In this document: in pieces, positions 36,531 through 46,228 of the stretch
How the letters are laid out: every line of letters begins with the position of its first letter
Position numbering within the stretch: position 1 is the first letter of the stretch
Assembly (NCBI RefSeq): GCF_002236115.1
Contig: NZ_NIWT01000002.1
Location: 434,001 to 498,000 of the forward strand
Direction: 5' to 3'
From: Pseudomonas jessenii
GTDB taxonomy: Bacteria > Pseudomonadota > Gammaproteobacteria > Pseudomonadales > Pseudomonadaceae
Length of the DNA: 64,000 bases
Notes under the pieces: generated by a model
What the model was told of the DNA's origin: nothing
The model's database searches: none
What the model saw: the letters and a program-made list of their open reading frames with translations, nothing else
Translations under genes and position numbers: made by a program

Positions 36531-36627
36531 ACATTGGTTGATCGAAGAGTGCGTGAAAAATAATAACCCGGATGACTCGCCAGCAAGTCCATGGAACTAT
36601 GCGCAAATAAGCGTGCGTAGACTTGAA

Positions 36628-36669
36628 ATGAAAACGGCCCCGCCAATTCACATTGGCGGGGCCGTTTTT
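36628..36669. terminator. Terminator of the cco1 operon
   Basis: AAAACGGCCCCGCCAA-TTCACA-TTGGCGGGGCCGTTTTTT is a strong stem flanked by A and T runs. It ends ccoNOQP-1 on the minus strand and can act on the plus strand too, 20 bases beyond the ccoP1 stop. Confidence 0.9.
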
Positions 36670-36689
36670 TGTTGCTTCAAGCGTTTGCC

Positions 36690-37667
36690 TTACTCGGCGT
36701 CCGCTGCCTTCTCACCGTGAGACAGGCTGTAGACGTAAGCGGCCAGCAGGTGAACCTTGTCGTTACCCTGCATTGCCTCTTGCGCAGGCATCTGGCCCTG
36801 ACGGCCGTAACGGATGGTCTGCTGCAGTTGAGCGAAGCTCGAGCCGTAGATGAACGCTGCCGGGTGAGTCAGGTCAGGTGCGCCCATCGCTGGCGTACCC
36901 TTGCCTTCCGGACCGTGGCACGCCACGCAGTTGGTGGCGAACAGTTTCTGCCCGGCAGCCGGGTCGGCCTTGGCGCCTTCCGGCAGCTTGCGGCCATCGA
37001 GGTTGGTCAGGATAAACGCGGCCACGTCGGCCACGCCTTGCTCGCCGATCACTTCAGCCCACGCAGGCATCACCGCGTGACGGCCGCCCATGATGGTGGT
37101 CTTGATGGCTTGCGCGTCGCCGCCCCAGCGCCAGTCGGCGTCGGTCAGGTTAGGGAAGCCGTAGGCGCCCTTGGCGTCGGAACCGTGGCAAACCGAGCAG
37201 TTGGAGGCGAACAGGCGGCCGCCCATCTTCAGGGCTTGCGGGTCCTTGGCCACTTCTTCGATTGGCATGGCCGCGAACTTGGCGAAGATCGGACCGAACT
37301 TGGCGTCCGACCTGGCCATTTCCTTTTCCCACTCGTGAACGCCGGTCCAGCCGGTCTGGCCGTTGGCGAACGGGGTCTGCTTCTCGTTGTCGAGGTAGCC
37401 ATAACCCGGCAGCAGGCCTTTCCAGTTACCCAGGCCCGGATACAGCACCAGGTAACCCAGTGCGAAGATGATGGTGCCCACGAACAGCATGAACCACCAT
37501 TTCGGCAGCGGGTTGTCGTACTCCTCGATGCCATCGAAGGAGTGCCCGACGGTCTCGTCTGTCTGCTCGCTGCGCTGGCCCTTGCGGGTCGACAGCAACA
37601 GCCAGGTCAGGGAAAAGATCGTACCGAGACTGAGGACTGTGACGTACAGACTCCAGAATGTAGTCAT
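36690..37667 (-). CDS. ccoP: cbb3 oxidase di-haem cytochrome c subunit CcoP, copy 1
   Basis: CcoP (325 residues) takes electrons from cytochrome c and passes them to CcoO. It has two membrane segments near the N-terminus (about 5-25 and 57-77), then two c-type haem sites, CSVCH (157-161) and CVACH (247-251), with likely Met ligands at 200 and 293. Compared with copy 2 it has about 14 extra residues after the second membrane segment ([13 protein letters not shown] region). Its start overlaps the ccoQ1 stop by four bases (ATGA). Confidence 0.95.
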   Translation of the reverse strand: MTTFWSLYVTVLSLGTIFSLTWLLLSTRKGQRSEQTDETVGHSFDGIEEYDNPLPKWWFMLFVGTIIFALGYLVLYPGLGNWKGLLPGYGYLDNEKQTPFANGQTGWTGVHEWEKEMARSDAKFGPIFAKFAAMPIEEVAKDPQALKMGGRLFASNCSVCHGSDAKGAYGFPNLTDADWRWGGDAQAIKTTIMGGRHAVMPAWAEVIGEQGVADVAAFILTNLDGRKLPEGAKADPAAGQKLFATNCVACHGPEGKGTPAMGAPDLTHPAAFIYGSSFAQLQQTIRYGRQGQMPAQEAMQGNDKVHLLAAYVYSLSHGEKAADAE

Positions 37668-37849
37668 TCTTTGTTACTCCTAGAAGCTTGCTCGACGTGC
37701 TTGATGGCTTCGGGATCATCCGCAAAAGGCAGCAAGGTCGCGTCTTCAAACTCAGACTTGCGCTTGGGGCTGAATACCCACAGCGCCAGACCGATGAAGG
37801 CCACCATCACAACGACGGTGCCCAGGCCACGAATCATCCCGATATCCAT
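37664..37849 (-). CDS. ccoQ: cbb3 oxidase subunit CcoQ, copy 1
   Basis: A 61-residue single-span membrane protein (segment about residues 6-26, [20 protein letters not shown]) with the [14 protein letters not shown] motif of CcoQ. It stabilises the complex in other bacteria. Five bases separate it from ccoO1, and it overlaps ccoP1. Confidence 0.9.
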   Translation of the reverse strand: MDIGMIRGLGTVVVMVAFIGLALWVFSPKRKSEFEDATLLPFADDPEAIKHVEQASRSNKE

Positions 37850-37854
37850 TTAGA

Positions 37855-38463
37855 TCACCGTTTGCTTTTGATGATGGTGCCCAGGCCTTGCAGATAGGCC
37901 ACCAGCGCGTCCATTTCGGTTTTGCCCTTCACAGCATCCTTGGCACCGGCGATGTCTTCGTCGGTGTAAGGGACGCCGAGCGTGCGCAAGACTTCCATTT
38001 TCTTGGCGGTGTCTTTGCCGTCGAGCTTGTTTTCCACGAGGAACGGGTAGGCTGGCATTTTCGACTCAGGCACCACGTTGCGCGGGTTGTACAAATGCGC
38101 ACGCTGCCAGTCATCGGAGTAACGACCGCCGACGCGGGCCAGGTCCGGACCGGTACGCTTGGAACCCCACAGGAACGGGTGGTCCCAGACGCTTTCACCG
38201 GCGACGGAGTAGTGGCCATAGCGTTCGGTTTCAGCACGGAACGGGCGGATCATCTGCGAGTGGCAGCCGACACAACCGTTGGCGATATAAACGTCCCGGC
38301 CTTCCAGTTCAAGGGCGGTGCGGGGCTTCATGCCCTCGACCGGCTTGTTGGTGACATCCTGGAAAAACAGCGGAACGATCTGGGTCAGGCCGCCGATGCT
38401 GACGGCGATGACCATGAAGAAGGCCAGCAGGCCAATATTCTTCTCGACTGCTTCATGCTTCAT
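37855..38463 (-). CDS. ccoO: cbb3 oxidase mono-haem cytochrome c subunit CcoO, copy 1
   Basis: CcoO (202 residues) links CcoP to the catalytic subunit. One N-terminal membrane anchor (about residues 12-32) precedes a cytochrome c domain with CVGCH at about residues 63-67 and a late Met in the SKMPAYPFL segment. The start shares one base with the ccoN1 stop (TGATG), so the pair is coupled. Confidence 0.95.
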   Translation of the reverse strand: MKHEAVEKNIGLLAFFMVIAVSIGGLTQIVPLFFQDVTNKPVEGMKPRTALELEGRDVYIANGCVGCHSQMIRPFRAETERYGHYSVAGESVWDHPFLWGSKRTGPDLARVGGRYSDDWQRAHLYNPRNVVPESKMPAYPFLVENKLDGKDTAKKMEVLRTLGVPYTDEDIAGAKDAVKGKTEMDALVAYLQGLGTIIKSKR

Positions 38464-39905
38464 CAGTGAGCTCCAACTACGGCAATCTGTTCGGCGGCTT
38501 TGGCTTCAGCCGGGTTCGAGGCGCGTACGGTACGGAATACGTTGTAGGCCATGAACAACATGCCGGTGGCGAAGAACGCACCGCCCAGGGCACGGACGAT
38601 GAAGCCCGGGTGACTGGCTTGCAGCGCTTCGACGAACGAGTAGGTGAGGGTGCCGTCATCGTTGATTGCACGCCACATCAGGCCCTGGGTGATGCCGTTG
38701 ACCCACATCGAGGCGATGTAGAGCACGGTACCGATGGTTGCGAGCCAGAAGTGCGTGTTGATCAGGCCGGTGCTGTGCATCTGCGCACGACCGAACAGTT
38801 TCGGGATCATGTGGTAGATGGCGCCGATCGAGATCATCGCAACCCAGCCCAGAGCGCCGGCGTGTACGTGGCCGATGGTCCAGTCGGTGTAGTGCGACAG
38901 GGAGTTGACGGTCTTGATCGCCATCATCGGGCCTTCGAAGGTCGACATGCCGTAGAACGCCAGGGAGACGACCAGGAAGCGCAGGATCGGGTCGGTGCGC
39001 AGCTTATGCCAGGCGCCCGACAGGGTCATCATGCCGTTGATCATGCCGCCCCAGCTTGGCGCCAGCAGGATGATCGACATTGCCATGCCCAGGGACTGAG
39101 CCCAGTCCGGCAGCGCGGTGTAGTGCAGGTGGTGCGGACCGGCCCAGATGTACAGGGTGATCAGCGCCCAGAAGTGCACGATCGACAGGCGATAGGAGTA
39201 GATCGGACGTTCGGCCTGTTTCGGCACGAAGTAGTACATCATGCCCAGGAAGCCGGTGGTCAGGAAGAAGCCCACGGCGTTGTGGCCGTACCACCACTGG
39301 ATCATCGCGTCCGTCGCACCCGAGTAGGCCGAGTAGGACTTGAACAGGCTGACCGGCAGCGACATGTGGTTGACGATGTGCAGCATCGCGGTCACGACGA
39401 TGAACGCGCCGTAGAACCAGTTACCCACATAGATGTGCTTGGTCTTGCGCTTGACGATGGTGCCGAAGAACACCAGACCGTAGGTGACCCAGACAATGGC
39501 CAGCAGAATAGCCAGGGGCCATTCCAGTTCCGCGTATTCCTTGGTGGTGGTGAAACCCATCGGCAAGGTAATGATCGCGCCGACGATCACCGCTTGCCAT
39601 CCCCAGAAGGTGAAGGCGGCGAGGCTGTCGGAAATCAGTCGCGTTTGGCAGGTTCGCTGCACGACGTAATAAGAAGTGGCAAACAGTGCACATCCACCGA
39701 AGGCGAAAATCACCAGGTTGGTGTGCAACGGGCGCAGGCGTCCAAAGCTCGTCCATGCCAGACCGAAGTTCAACTCCGGCCAGACCAGTTGCGAGGCGAT
39801 GAAGACACCAAGCCCCATGCCAAGGATCCCCCAGACCACCGTCATGATGGCGAACTGGCGGACTACCTTATAGTTATAAGCAGTCGGACTGATTGCTGTG
39901 CTCAT
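38463..39905 (-). CDS. ccoN: cbb3 oxidase catalytic subunit CcoN, copy 1
   Basis: The 480-residue subunit holds haem b and the haem b3/CuB centre that reduces oxygen and pumps protons. About 12 membrane segments are visible, with His ligands in [40 protein letters not shown] and [17 protein letters not shown] 39905 ([15 protein letters not shown]) gives the family N-terminus; the longer frame is leader sequence. It is first in ccoNOQP-1. The site in front of it (39991-40004) only partly matches an Anr box, in line with constitutive Cco1 in P. aeruginosa. Confidence 0.96.
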   Translation of the reverse strand: MSTAISPTAYNYKVVRQFAIMTVVWGILGMGLGVFIASQLVWPELNFGLAWTSFGRLRPLHTNLVIFAFGGCALFATSYYVVQRTCQTRLISDSLAAFTFWGWQAVIVGAIITLPMGFTTTKEYAELEWPLAILLAIVWVTYGLVFFGTIVKRKTKHIYVGNWFYGAFIVVTAMLHIVNHMSLPVSLFKSYSAYSGATDAMIQWWYGHNAVGFFLTTGFLGMMYYFVPKQAERPIYSYRLSIVHFWALITLYIWAGPHHLHYTALPDWAQSLGMAMSIILLAPSWGGMINGMMTLSGAWHKLRTDPILRFLVVSLAFYGMSTFEGPMMAIKTVNSLSHYTDWTIGHVHAGALGWVAMISIGAIYHMIPKLFGRAQMHSTGLINTHFWLATIGTVLYIASMWVNGITQGLMWRAINDDGTLTYSFVEALQASHPGFIVRALGGAFFATGMLFMAYNVFRTVRASNPAEAKAAEQIAVVGAH

Positions 39906-39990
39906 TCTAAGGTTCCACGGTTTGGGTGTTTTATTAGGATTAAAAATCGGCCGCAAGTATGGAGAAAGCAGGGGGTCATTGCAACGCGCC

Positions 39991-40004
39991 ATGACCTGGG
40001 TCAA
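39991..40004. promoter_or_regulatory. Degenerate Anr-like box upstream of ccoN1
   Basis: On the minus strand TTGACCCAGGTCAT matches TTGAT-N4-ATCAA at 7 of 10 fixed positions, 92 bases before the ccoN1 start. The 482-base gap between the two operons also holds a CAAACG-CAA-CGTTTG inverted repeat (about 40129-40143) and, after ccoP2, a hairpin CTGCCGCAT/ATGCGGCAG without T tract. Confidence 0.35.
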
Positions 40005-40387
40005 TGCTTTCAAAAGCTGATTCTGCGGCCTTTCCATGCGCCGCGTAGGGACAAAATTGCCCGTGGGCAAAACGTCCCGGCGGACTGATCAGGCGAGGGG
40101 GTCAGGTCGGATGTAACGCGGTGTGTTCAAACGCAACGTTTGGCTGACCGAAGGCAACTGGCGCGACAGCCGGTATCTACCAGCCTTTGCGGCCTGTCAT
40201 CGGGCAGATTCGTCGAACACATCGTTCAGGGTCGACCTGGAACCGGCACCGGCCAGTCCGCATCGGGGGAAGCTTAGACTCGAATCCGGGGTTCCGAAAG
40301 AAAGTCTGTGCGAGTGTGCGACAATGGGTCGCAAAGGGGCAGGGAACTGCCGCATCCGGGAGAATGCGGCAGCAGAGCGGTCGAAAT

Positions 40388-41341
40388 TTATTTGCGGTTG
40401 TCTTCAGCCTGCAGGCGCTCGGTATTCAAACCGTGCGACAGGCTGTACACATACGCAGCCAGCAACTGCACCTTATCGTTGCCGAGCAGTTCGTTCTGCG
40501 CCGGCATATGGCCTTGGCGACCATGCCGAATCGTCTGTTCAAGCTGCGTCAGGCTTGTACCGTAAATGAAGCCGGCCGGGTGGGTCAGGTTCGGTGCGCC
40601 CATGGCTTCAGTGCCCTGGCCGTTGGCTCCGTGACAGGCGACGCAGGTGGTGCTGAAGGCTTGCTGTCCAGCTTGCAGGTCGGCTTTGCTGTCGGCGGGC
40701 AACGGCAGGCCGGCCAGATCATGGCGCACATAAGCGGCGACGTTTTTCACACCTTCCTCCCCCAGGACTTCACCCCAGGCCGGCATCATCGCCATCCGGC
40801 CGCCCATGACGGTGGCCTTGATGGTTTCCGGGTTGCCGCCCCAGCGCCAGTCGCTGTCGGTCAGGTTGGGAAAGCCGAATGCACCCTTGGCGTCCGAGCC
40901 GTGGCACACCGAGCAGTTGGAGGCAAACAGGCGGCCGCCCATTTTCAGAGCCTGCGGGTCCTTGGCCACTTCTTCCACGGGCATTGCCGCGAATTTGGCG
41001 AAGATCGGCCCGAACTTCGTGTCAGCCTTGGCCATTTCCTTTTCCCATTCGTGCACCCCGGTCCAGCCGTTTTCGTAGCCGGGGAGGATGCCTTTCCAGT
41101 TGCCCAGGCCCGGATAGAGGATCAGATAGCCGACGGCAAACACCAAGGTGCCAACGAACAGCATGAACCACCATTGCGGCAACGGATTGTCGTACTCCTC
41201 AATACCGTCGAAGCTGTGGCCCATGGTCTGGTCGACACTGCCCTTGGTTTCGCCCTTGCGGGTGCTGAGCAGCAACCAGGTCAGGCCGATCAGGCTGCCG
41301 ATGGTCAGTACGCAGATCCACGTACTCCAGAAGGTGGTCAT
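40388..41341 (-). CDS. ccoP: cbb3 oxidase di-haem cytochrome c subunit CcoP, copy 2
   Basis: The 317-residue second copy has membrane segments at about 5-25 and 57-77 and haem sites CSVCH (143-147) and CVACH (233-237). It is close to copy 1 through the haem domains but lacks the insert after the second membrane segment and ends in a different tail ([13 protein letters not shown]). It overlaps ccoQ2 by four bases. No T-rich terminator follows; only a hairpin at about 40347-40372. Confidence 0.95.
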   Translation of the reverse strand: MTTFWSTWICVLTIGSLIGLTWLLLSTRKGETKGSVDQTMGHSFDGIEEYDNPLPQWWFMLFVGTLVFAVGYLILYPGLGNWKGILPGYENGWTGVHEWEKEMAKADTKFGPIFAKFAAMPVEEVAKDPQALKMGGRLFASNCSVCHGSDAKGAFGFPNLTDSDWRWGGNPETIKATVMGGRMAMMPAWGEVLGEEGVKNVAAYVRHDLAGLPLPADSKADLQAGQQAFSTTCVACHGANGQGTEAMGAPNLTHPAGFIYGTSLTQLEQTIRHGRQGHMPAQNELLGNDKVQLLAAYVYSLSHGLNTERLQAEDNRK

Positions 41342-41550
41342 GGCCGGGTACTCCTTGTTGCTGATTCGTCAGTGATGTCGGGTTGTGGCTCGTCGGCGAA
41401 CGGCAGCAGGCGCGCTTCGGCGAATTCCGGGCTGCGCTTGCCGTTGAATACCCACAGTGTCAGGCCGACGAAGGCCACGAACACCAAGACGGTGCCCAGG
41501 CCGCGGATCATTCCAGTGCTCAATTCGATCTCTGTAAAAGACAGGGGCAT
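41338..41550 (-). CDS. ccoQ: cbb3 oxidase subunit CcoQ, copy 2
   Basis: A 70-residue single-span protein, with the membrane segment at about residues 14-35 ([20 protein letters not shown]) and the [19 protein letters not shown] motif. It has about nine extra residues at the N-terminus relative to copy 1, so ATG 41511 (MIRGLG) is a possible alternative. It lies three bases after ccoO2. Confidence 0.88.
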   Translation of the reverse strand: MPLSFTEIELSTGMIRGLGTVLVFVAFVGLTLWVFNGKRSPEFAEARLLPFADEPQPDITDESATRSTRP

Positions 41551-41553
41551 GGC

Positions 41554-42162
41554 TCACCTCTTGCTCTTGATGGCAGTGCCGAGCACTTGCAGGTAGGCGA
41601 CCAACGCATCCATTTCGCTCTTGCCCTTGAGTGAAGCGACGGCGCCGGTGATGTCTTCGTCGGTGTACGGCACGCCCAGGGTACGCATGGCCTTGATCTT
41701 GGTTTCGGTATGACTGCTGTCGACCGGGTTGGCCACCAGCCACGGGTACGCCGGCATCTTCGACTCCGGCACGACGTTGCGCGGGTTGTACAAGTGCGCG
41801 CGGTGCCAGTCATCGGAGTAGCGCGCACCGACACGGGCCAAGTCCGGCCCGGTGCGTTTCGAGCCCCACAGGAACGGGTGATCCCACACGCTTTCACCGG
41901 CCACCGAGTAGTGCCCGTAGCGTTCGGTCTCGGCGCGGAACGGACGGATCATCTGCGAGTGACAGCCGACACAGCCTTCGCGGATATAGATATCGCGACC
42001 TTCCAGTTGCAGCGCGGTGTAGGGCTTCATGCCTTCCACCGGTTTGTTGGTCACGTCCTGAAAGAACAGCGGGACGATCTGGGTCAGGCCGCCGATGCTC
42101 ACGGCCAGGATCATCAGCAGCAGCAACAGGCCGACGTTTTTCTCGATAGTTTCGTGTTTCAT
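41554..42162 (-). CDS. ccoO: cbb3 oxidase mono-haem cytochrome c subunit CcoO, copy 2
   Basis: A 202-residue protein nearly collinear with copy 1: membrane anchor at about residues 12-32, CVGCH haem site at about 63-67, and the SKMPAYPWL segment with the likely Met ligand. It starts 10 bases after ccoN2. Confidence 0.95.
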   Translation of the reverse strand: MKHETIEKNVGLLLLLMILAVSIGGLTQIVPLFFQDVTNKPVEGMKPYTALQLEGRDIYIREGCVGCHSQMIRPFRAETERYGHYSVAGESVWDHPFLWGSKRTGPDLARVGARYSDDWHRAHLYNPRNVVPESKMPAYPWLVANPVDSSHTETKIKAMRTLGVPYTDEDITGAVASLKGKSEMDALVAYLQVLGTAIKSKR

Positions 42163-42172
42163 GGCGGACTCC

Positions 42173-43597
42173 TCAGGCCATCTGCGCGGCAGCGGCGACT
42201 TCGGCAGGCTGCGAGGCCCGCACGGTGCGCCAGGTGTTGTAGGCCATCAGGAACATGCCGCTGAGGAAGATCGCGCCACCCACCAGCCGCACGACGAAGC
42301 CTGGGTGGCTGGCCACCAGGGTTTCGACGAAGGAGTAGGTCAGCGTGCCGTCCTCGTTCACCGCACGCCACATCAGGCCCTGGGCGATGCCGTTGACCCA
42401 CATCGAGGCGATGTACAGAACGGTGCCGATGGTGGCGAGCCAGAAGTGCGCGTTGATCAGGCCGATGCTGTGCATCTGCTCGCGGCCGAAGACTTTCGGG
42501 ATCATGTGGTACAGCGCGCCGATGGAGATCATCGCCACCCAGCCCAAGGCGCCTGCGTGTACGTGGCCGATGGTCCAGTCGGTGTAGTGGGAGAGGGCGT
42601 TGACCGTCTTGATCGCCATCATCGGCCCTTCGAAGGTCGACATGCCGTAGAACGCCAGCGACACCACGAGGAAGCGCAGGACGGGGTCGCTGCGCAACTT
42701 ATGCCAGGCACCGGACAGGGTCATCATGCCGTTGATCATCCCGCCCCAGCTCGGCGCCAGCAGGATCAGCGACATCACCATGCCCAGCGACTGCGCCCAG
42801 TCCGGCAGCGCCGTGTAGTGCAAGTGGTGCGGACCGGCCCAGATGTAAAGGGTGATCAGTGCCCAGAAGTGCACGATGGACAAACGATAGGAGTACACCG
42901 GACGTTCGGCCTGTTTCGGCACGAAGTAATACATCATTCCGAGGAAACCGGCGGTGAGGAAGAAGCCTACGGCGTTGTGTCCGTACCACCATTGCACCAT
43001 CGCATCGGTGGCGCCGGAGTACAGCGAGTAGGACTTGGTGAAGCTGACCGGCAGTTCCATGTTGTTGACGATGTGCAGGATCGCGACGGTGACGATGAAC
43101 GCACCGAAGAACCAGTTACCGACATAGATGTGCTTGGTCTTGCGCTGCATGATCGTGCCGAAGAACACGATGGCGTAGGCGACCCAGACAATGGTGATCA
43201 GGATGTCGATCGGCCATTCCAGCTCGGCGTATTCCTTGGAGCTGGTGTAGCCCAGCGGCAGGCTGATGGCCGCCAGCAGGATCACCAGCTGCCAGCCCCA
43301 GAAACAGAACGCGGCGATTTTCGGCGCAAACAACCGGGTCTGGCAGGTGCGTTGCACCGAATAGAACGAACTGGCAAACAACGCGCAGCCGCCAAAGGCG
43401 AAGATCACGGCGTTGGTGTGCAGTGGGCGCAGGCGGCCGAAGCTGGTCCACGGCAAATTGAAGTTGAGTTCGGGCCAGACCAACTGGGCAGCGAGAAAAA
43501 CCCCGAGCCCCATGCCGACGATGCCCCACACCACCGTCATAATGGCGAATTGGCGGACCACCTTGTAGTTGTAGGCGGTACTGATAGAAGTGTTCAT
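42173..43597 (-). CDS. ccoN: cbb3 oxidase catalytic subunit CcoN, copy 2
   Basis: A 474-residue haem-copper oxidase subunit with the same membrane plan and His ligands as copy 1 ([48 protein letters not shown]). It starts [14 protein letters not shown]. It heads ccoNOQP-2, which by position matches P. aeruginosa cco2, the low-oxygen-induced operon; a near-perfect Anr box about 126 bases upstream agrees. Confidence 0.96.
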   Translation of the reverse strand: MNTSISTAYNYKVVRQFAIMTVVWGIVGMGLGVFLAAQLVWPELNFNLPWTSFGRLRPLHTNAVIFAFGGCALFASSFYSVQRTCQTRLFAPKIAAFCFWGWQLVILLAAISLPLGYTSSKEYAELEWPIDILITIVWVAYAIVFFGTIMQRKTKHIYVGNWFFGAFIVTVAILHIVNNMELPVSFTKSYSLYSGATDAMVQWWYGHNAVGFFLTAGFLGMMYYFVPKQAERPVYSYRLSIVHFWALITLYIWAGPHHLHYTALPDWAQSLGMVMSLILLAPSWGGMINGMMTLSGAWHKLRSDPVLRFLVVSLAFYGMSTFEGPMMAIKTVNALSHYTDWTIGHVHAGALGWVAMISIGALYHMIPKVFGREQMHSIGLINAHFWLATIGTVLYIASMWVNGIAQGLMWRAVNEDGTLTYSFVETLVASHPGFVVRLVGGAIFLSGMFLMAYNTWRTVRASQPAEVAAAAQMA

Positions 43598-43691
43598 GGT
43601 TCCCCATCCACGGTTCAGCCGAAGTGAGCGCGCAGCGCAAGGCAGTGCACCCTTCGGCCGGAGTTATAGGCAGACTAAAAGCGAGGCAAGC

Positions 43692-44369
43692 ATGGACAAA
43701 GGGCACAAGGCCGGTATTGACGGGGATCAATGGGCGCAGTGCGTGCGGGATCATGGATGGTTGTGGAATGCTGCCGCTGGCAAGGCTGCGGCGACGCTGA
43801 TCCTCGCCCATGGCGCCGGCGCACCGATGGACAGCGACTGGATGAGCGACATGGCTGCACGCCTCGCCGCTCAAGGCGTCAACGTGTTGCGCTTCGAGTT
43901 TCCCTACATGGCGCAACGGCGCCTCGATGGCGGTAAACGCCCGCCGAACCCCGCACCGAAACTGCTGGAATGCTGGCGTGAGGTGTATGCCCAGGTGCGA
44001 CGCCATGTCACTGGGCCGCTGGCCATCGGCGGCAAGTCCATGGGCGGGCGCATGGCCAGTCTGCTGGCGGACGAATTGGGCGCGGATGGGCTGGTGTGCC
44101 TGGGTTATCCGTTCTATGCGGTGGGCAAACCGGAGAAGCCACGGGTTGAGCATTTGGCGGCGCTGAAGGCGCGGACCTTAATTGTGCAAGGTGAGCGCGA
44201 TGCGTTGGGCAACCGGGAGGCGGTTGAGGGTTACGCGCTATCGCCGGGTATCGAGGTGTTCTGGCTGGTGGCGGGGGATCATGACTTGAAGCCGCTGAAG
44301 GCTTCGGGGTTTAACCATGAGCAGCATTTGGCGGCTGCGGCGCAGAAGGTGGCTTCATTCCTTCAGTGA
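43692..44369 (+). CDS. Alpha/beta hydrolase (KANL3/Tex30-like)
   Basis: A 225-residue cytoplasmic alpha/beta hydrolase of unknown substrate. It shows the oxyanion segment LILAHGAGAPMDSDWM (about residues 36-51), the nucleophile elbow GGKSMGGRM (Ser near 117), an Asp in QGERDALG and a His in AGDHDLKPL, a full catalytic triad. ATG 43692 has GAGG five bases upstream and is the only ATG of the frame before the fold. The Anr box for the divergent cco2 operon lies inside codons 9-13, so Anr bound there could affect this gene as well. Confidence 0.82.
   Translation: MDKGHKAGIDGDQWAQCVRDHGWLWNAAAGKAAATLILAHGAGAPMDSDWMSDMAARLAAQGVNVLRFEFPYMAQRRLDGGKRPPNPAPKLLECWREVYAQVRRHVTGPLAIGGKSMGGRMASLLADELGADGLVCLGYPFYAVGKPEKPRVEHLAALKARTLIVQGERDALGNREAVEGYALSPGIEVFWLVAGDHDLKPLKASGFNHEQHLAAAAQKVASFLQ
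43717..43730. promoter_or_regulatory. Anr/FNR box upstream of ccoN2, inside the hydrolase gene
   Basis: TTGACGGGGATCAA matches TTGAT-N4-ATCAA at 9 of 10 fixed positions. The centre is about 126 bases before the ccoN2 ATG. It lies within the coding start of the divergent hydrolase. Confidence 0.75.
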
Positions 44370-44394
44370 GGTTTTGTGCGGGCTGTAAGGCCCC

Positions 44395-44469
44395 CATCGC
44401 GAGCAAGCTCGCTCCCACAGTGATTTGTGGTGTGGCTCAAAACCCTGTGGGAGCGAGCTTGCTCGCGAT
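44395..44469. repeat. REPIN (GTGGG class) between hydrolase and aer
   Basis: Inverted arms CATCGCGAGCAAGCTCGCTC and GGGAGCGAGCTTGCTCGCGA in the gap between the convergent genes. Confidence 0.88.
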
Positions 44470-44507
44470 GGGGGACTACCAGACAACATCACTGTCACCG
44501 GCTCAAT

Positions 44508-44541
44508 AAAAAACCCGGAAGCTCTCACTGTCCGGGTTTTT
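44508..44541. terminator. Terminator of aer
   Basis: AAAAAACCCGGA-AGCTCTCACTG-TCCGGGTTTTT forms a seven-pair stem flanked by A and T runs, 16 bases after the aer stop; it may also serve the convergent hydrolase. Confidence 0.88.
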
Positions 44542-44557
44542 ATCATTCCAGCAGCAA

Positions 44558-46123
44558 TCAGCGGTTAAACCGCTCCACCAACGAATACTGTGTATTGGCA
44601 GTCTTGGTCAGCTCTTCACTCAGCAACGCCGAGTTCTGTGCCTGTTCCGAGGTCTGGTCCGCCAGTTCCGAAATGTTGCTGATGTTGCGGCTGATCTCTT
44701 CGGCCACGGCACTTTGCTCTTCAGTCGCGGCGGCGATCTGGGTGGTCATGTCGGTGATGTTGGCCACCGCTTCGCTGATCCCCACCAGGGCCTGGTCCGC
44801 TTCCAGTACCCGCGCCACGCCTTCTTCCGCCTGACGATGCCCGGCTTCCATGGTTTGCACGGCAGTGCCGGCGGTGTGCTGGAGCTTGGCGATCAGTGCG
44901 TGAATCTGCCCGGTGGACTCACTGGTGCGTTGCGCCAGCTGACGGACTTCGTCGGCCACCACCGCAAAACCACGACCCATTTCGCCGGCACGGGCCGCTT
45001 CGATGGCGGCGTTCAGGGCCAGCAGGTTGGTCTGGTCGGCGATGCCTTTGATCACGTCGACCACGCCGCCGATTTCGTTGCTGTCCTTGGCCAGTTGGGT
45101 CACGGTCACGCCGGTTTCACCGACGACTACCGACAGGCGCTGGATGGCTTCGCGGGTTTCCCCGGCGATGTCACGACCACGACCGGTCAGGCGGTTGGCT
45201 TCCTGGGTGGCGTCGGCGGTGCGTTGCACGTGGTTGGCGACTTCCTGGGTGGTCGCGGCCATCTGGTTGACCGCTGTGGCCACTTGCTCGGTTTCGACCC
45301 GTTGACGTTCCAGGCCGCTGGAGCTGTTGTGCGCCAGGGCGTCGGACTGTCGGGCCTGATCGGTCAGGTGTTCGGCCGTGTCCTGCAGACGCGTCAGGCA
45401 GGTTTTCAGGCGTGCTTCCTGACTGAGGATGGACATTTCCAGACGCGCCTGGGCGCCGCGACTGTCGGTGTACATCTGTGCGATCAACGGATCGGAGGTG
45501 GTCTGCTCCGCCAGGCGCAGCAAACGCTTGAGGCCTCGCTGTTGCCACTGGAGGCCCATCAGGCCCAGTGGCACCGAAAGACCGGCAGCCAGGGCAAACC
45601 CCCAGTGGGAGTTCAACGAGGCACCGATCATGAAGCTCAATTGGCTGACCAGAATGAACGGCAGCCAGTCCTGCAGGATCGGCAACCATTTATCCGAGGA
45701 GGGAATGGCTGACTTGCCCTGGTTGATGCGCTGGTAGAGCGCTTCGGCACGGCGGATCTGTTCGGCGGTGGGCTTGACACGCACCGACTCATAACCGATC
45801 ACCTGATTGCCTTCGAAGATCGGTGTCACATAGGCGTTCACCCAGTAATGATCACCGGTCTTGCAGCGATTCTTGACAATGCCCATCCATGGCAAGCCTT
45901 GTTTCAGCGTGTCCCACATGTGTGCGAACACCGCCGCCGGGACGTCGGGGTGACGGACCAGGTTGTGCGGTGCACGGATCAATTCCTCTCGGGAAAACCC
46001 GCTGATCTCGACGAAAGCGTCGTTACAGTAGGTGATCATGCCCTTGGCATCGGTGGTGGAAATCAACCGTTGCTGAGCCGGGAAGGTCCGCTCGCGTTGT
46101 GTAATTGGCTGGTTGTTACGCAT
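44558..46123 (-). CDS. aer: Aerotaxis receptor Aer (PAS-domain chemotaxis transducer)
   Basis: Aer steers swimming by sensing redox state through FAD on a PAS domain. The 521-residue protein has PAS at about residues 10-120 ([36 protein letters not shown]), a paired membrane region at about 150-195 ([17 protein letters not shown] ... [13 protein letters not shown]), HAMP-like sequence, and a signalling domain whose hairpin tip reads [23 protein letters not shown] 46123 ([12 protein letters not shown]) gives the usual 521 residues. An inverted repeat GATTAT-N6-ATAATC lies 60 bases upstream (46183-46200). The place next to the cco genes fits aerotaxis linked to oxygen respiration. Confidence 0.93.
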   Translation of the reverse strand: MRNNQPITQRERTFPAQQRLISTTDAKGMITYCNDAFVEISGFSREELIRAPHNLVRHPDVPAAVFAHMWDTLKQGLPWMGIVKNRCKTGDHYWVNAYVTPIFEGNQVIGYESVRVKPTAEQIRRAEALYQRINQGKSAIPSSDKWLPILQDWLPFILVSQLSFMIGASLNSHWGFALAAGLSVPLGLMGLQWQQRGLKRLLRLAEQTTSDPLIAQMYTDSRGAQARLEMSILSQEARLKTCLTRLQDTAEHLTDQARQSDALAHNSSSGLERQRVETEQVATAVNQMAATTQEVANHVQRTADATQEANRLTGRGRDIAGETREAIQRLSVVVGETGVTVTQLAKDSNEIGGVVDVIKGIADQTNLLALNAAIEAARAGEMGRGFAVVADEVRQLAQRTSESTGQIHALIAKLQHTAGTAVQTMEAGHRQAEEGVARVLEADQALVGISEAVANITDMTTQIAAATEEQSAVAEEISRNISNISELADQTSEQAQNSALLSEELTKTANTQYSLVERFNR

Positions 46124-46228
46124 GGCTTTTTTAATCCGCAAGGCTTTCAAGTGCTGTATCGGCAAGGCTGGCGGATTGTTGAGATTATTTTTCGATAATC
46201 GGCAATGCGTCGCAAAATGACCCTTGCG

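Noticed and set aside
36502..36720. 72-residue plus-strand ORF after the small unit
   Set aside because: It starts inside one terminator and runs through the cco1 terminator into antisense ccoP1; no ribosome site.
40347..40372. Terminator of cco2
   Set aside because: The hairpin CTGCCGCAT/ATGCGGCAG lacks a T tract on the minus strand, so it is noted only as a hairpin.
40123..40569. 148-residue plus-strand ORF in the cco1-cco2 gap
   Set aside because: It overlaps ccoP2 antisense, has no ribosome site and reads as random Arg/Ala-rich sequence.
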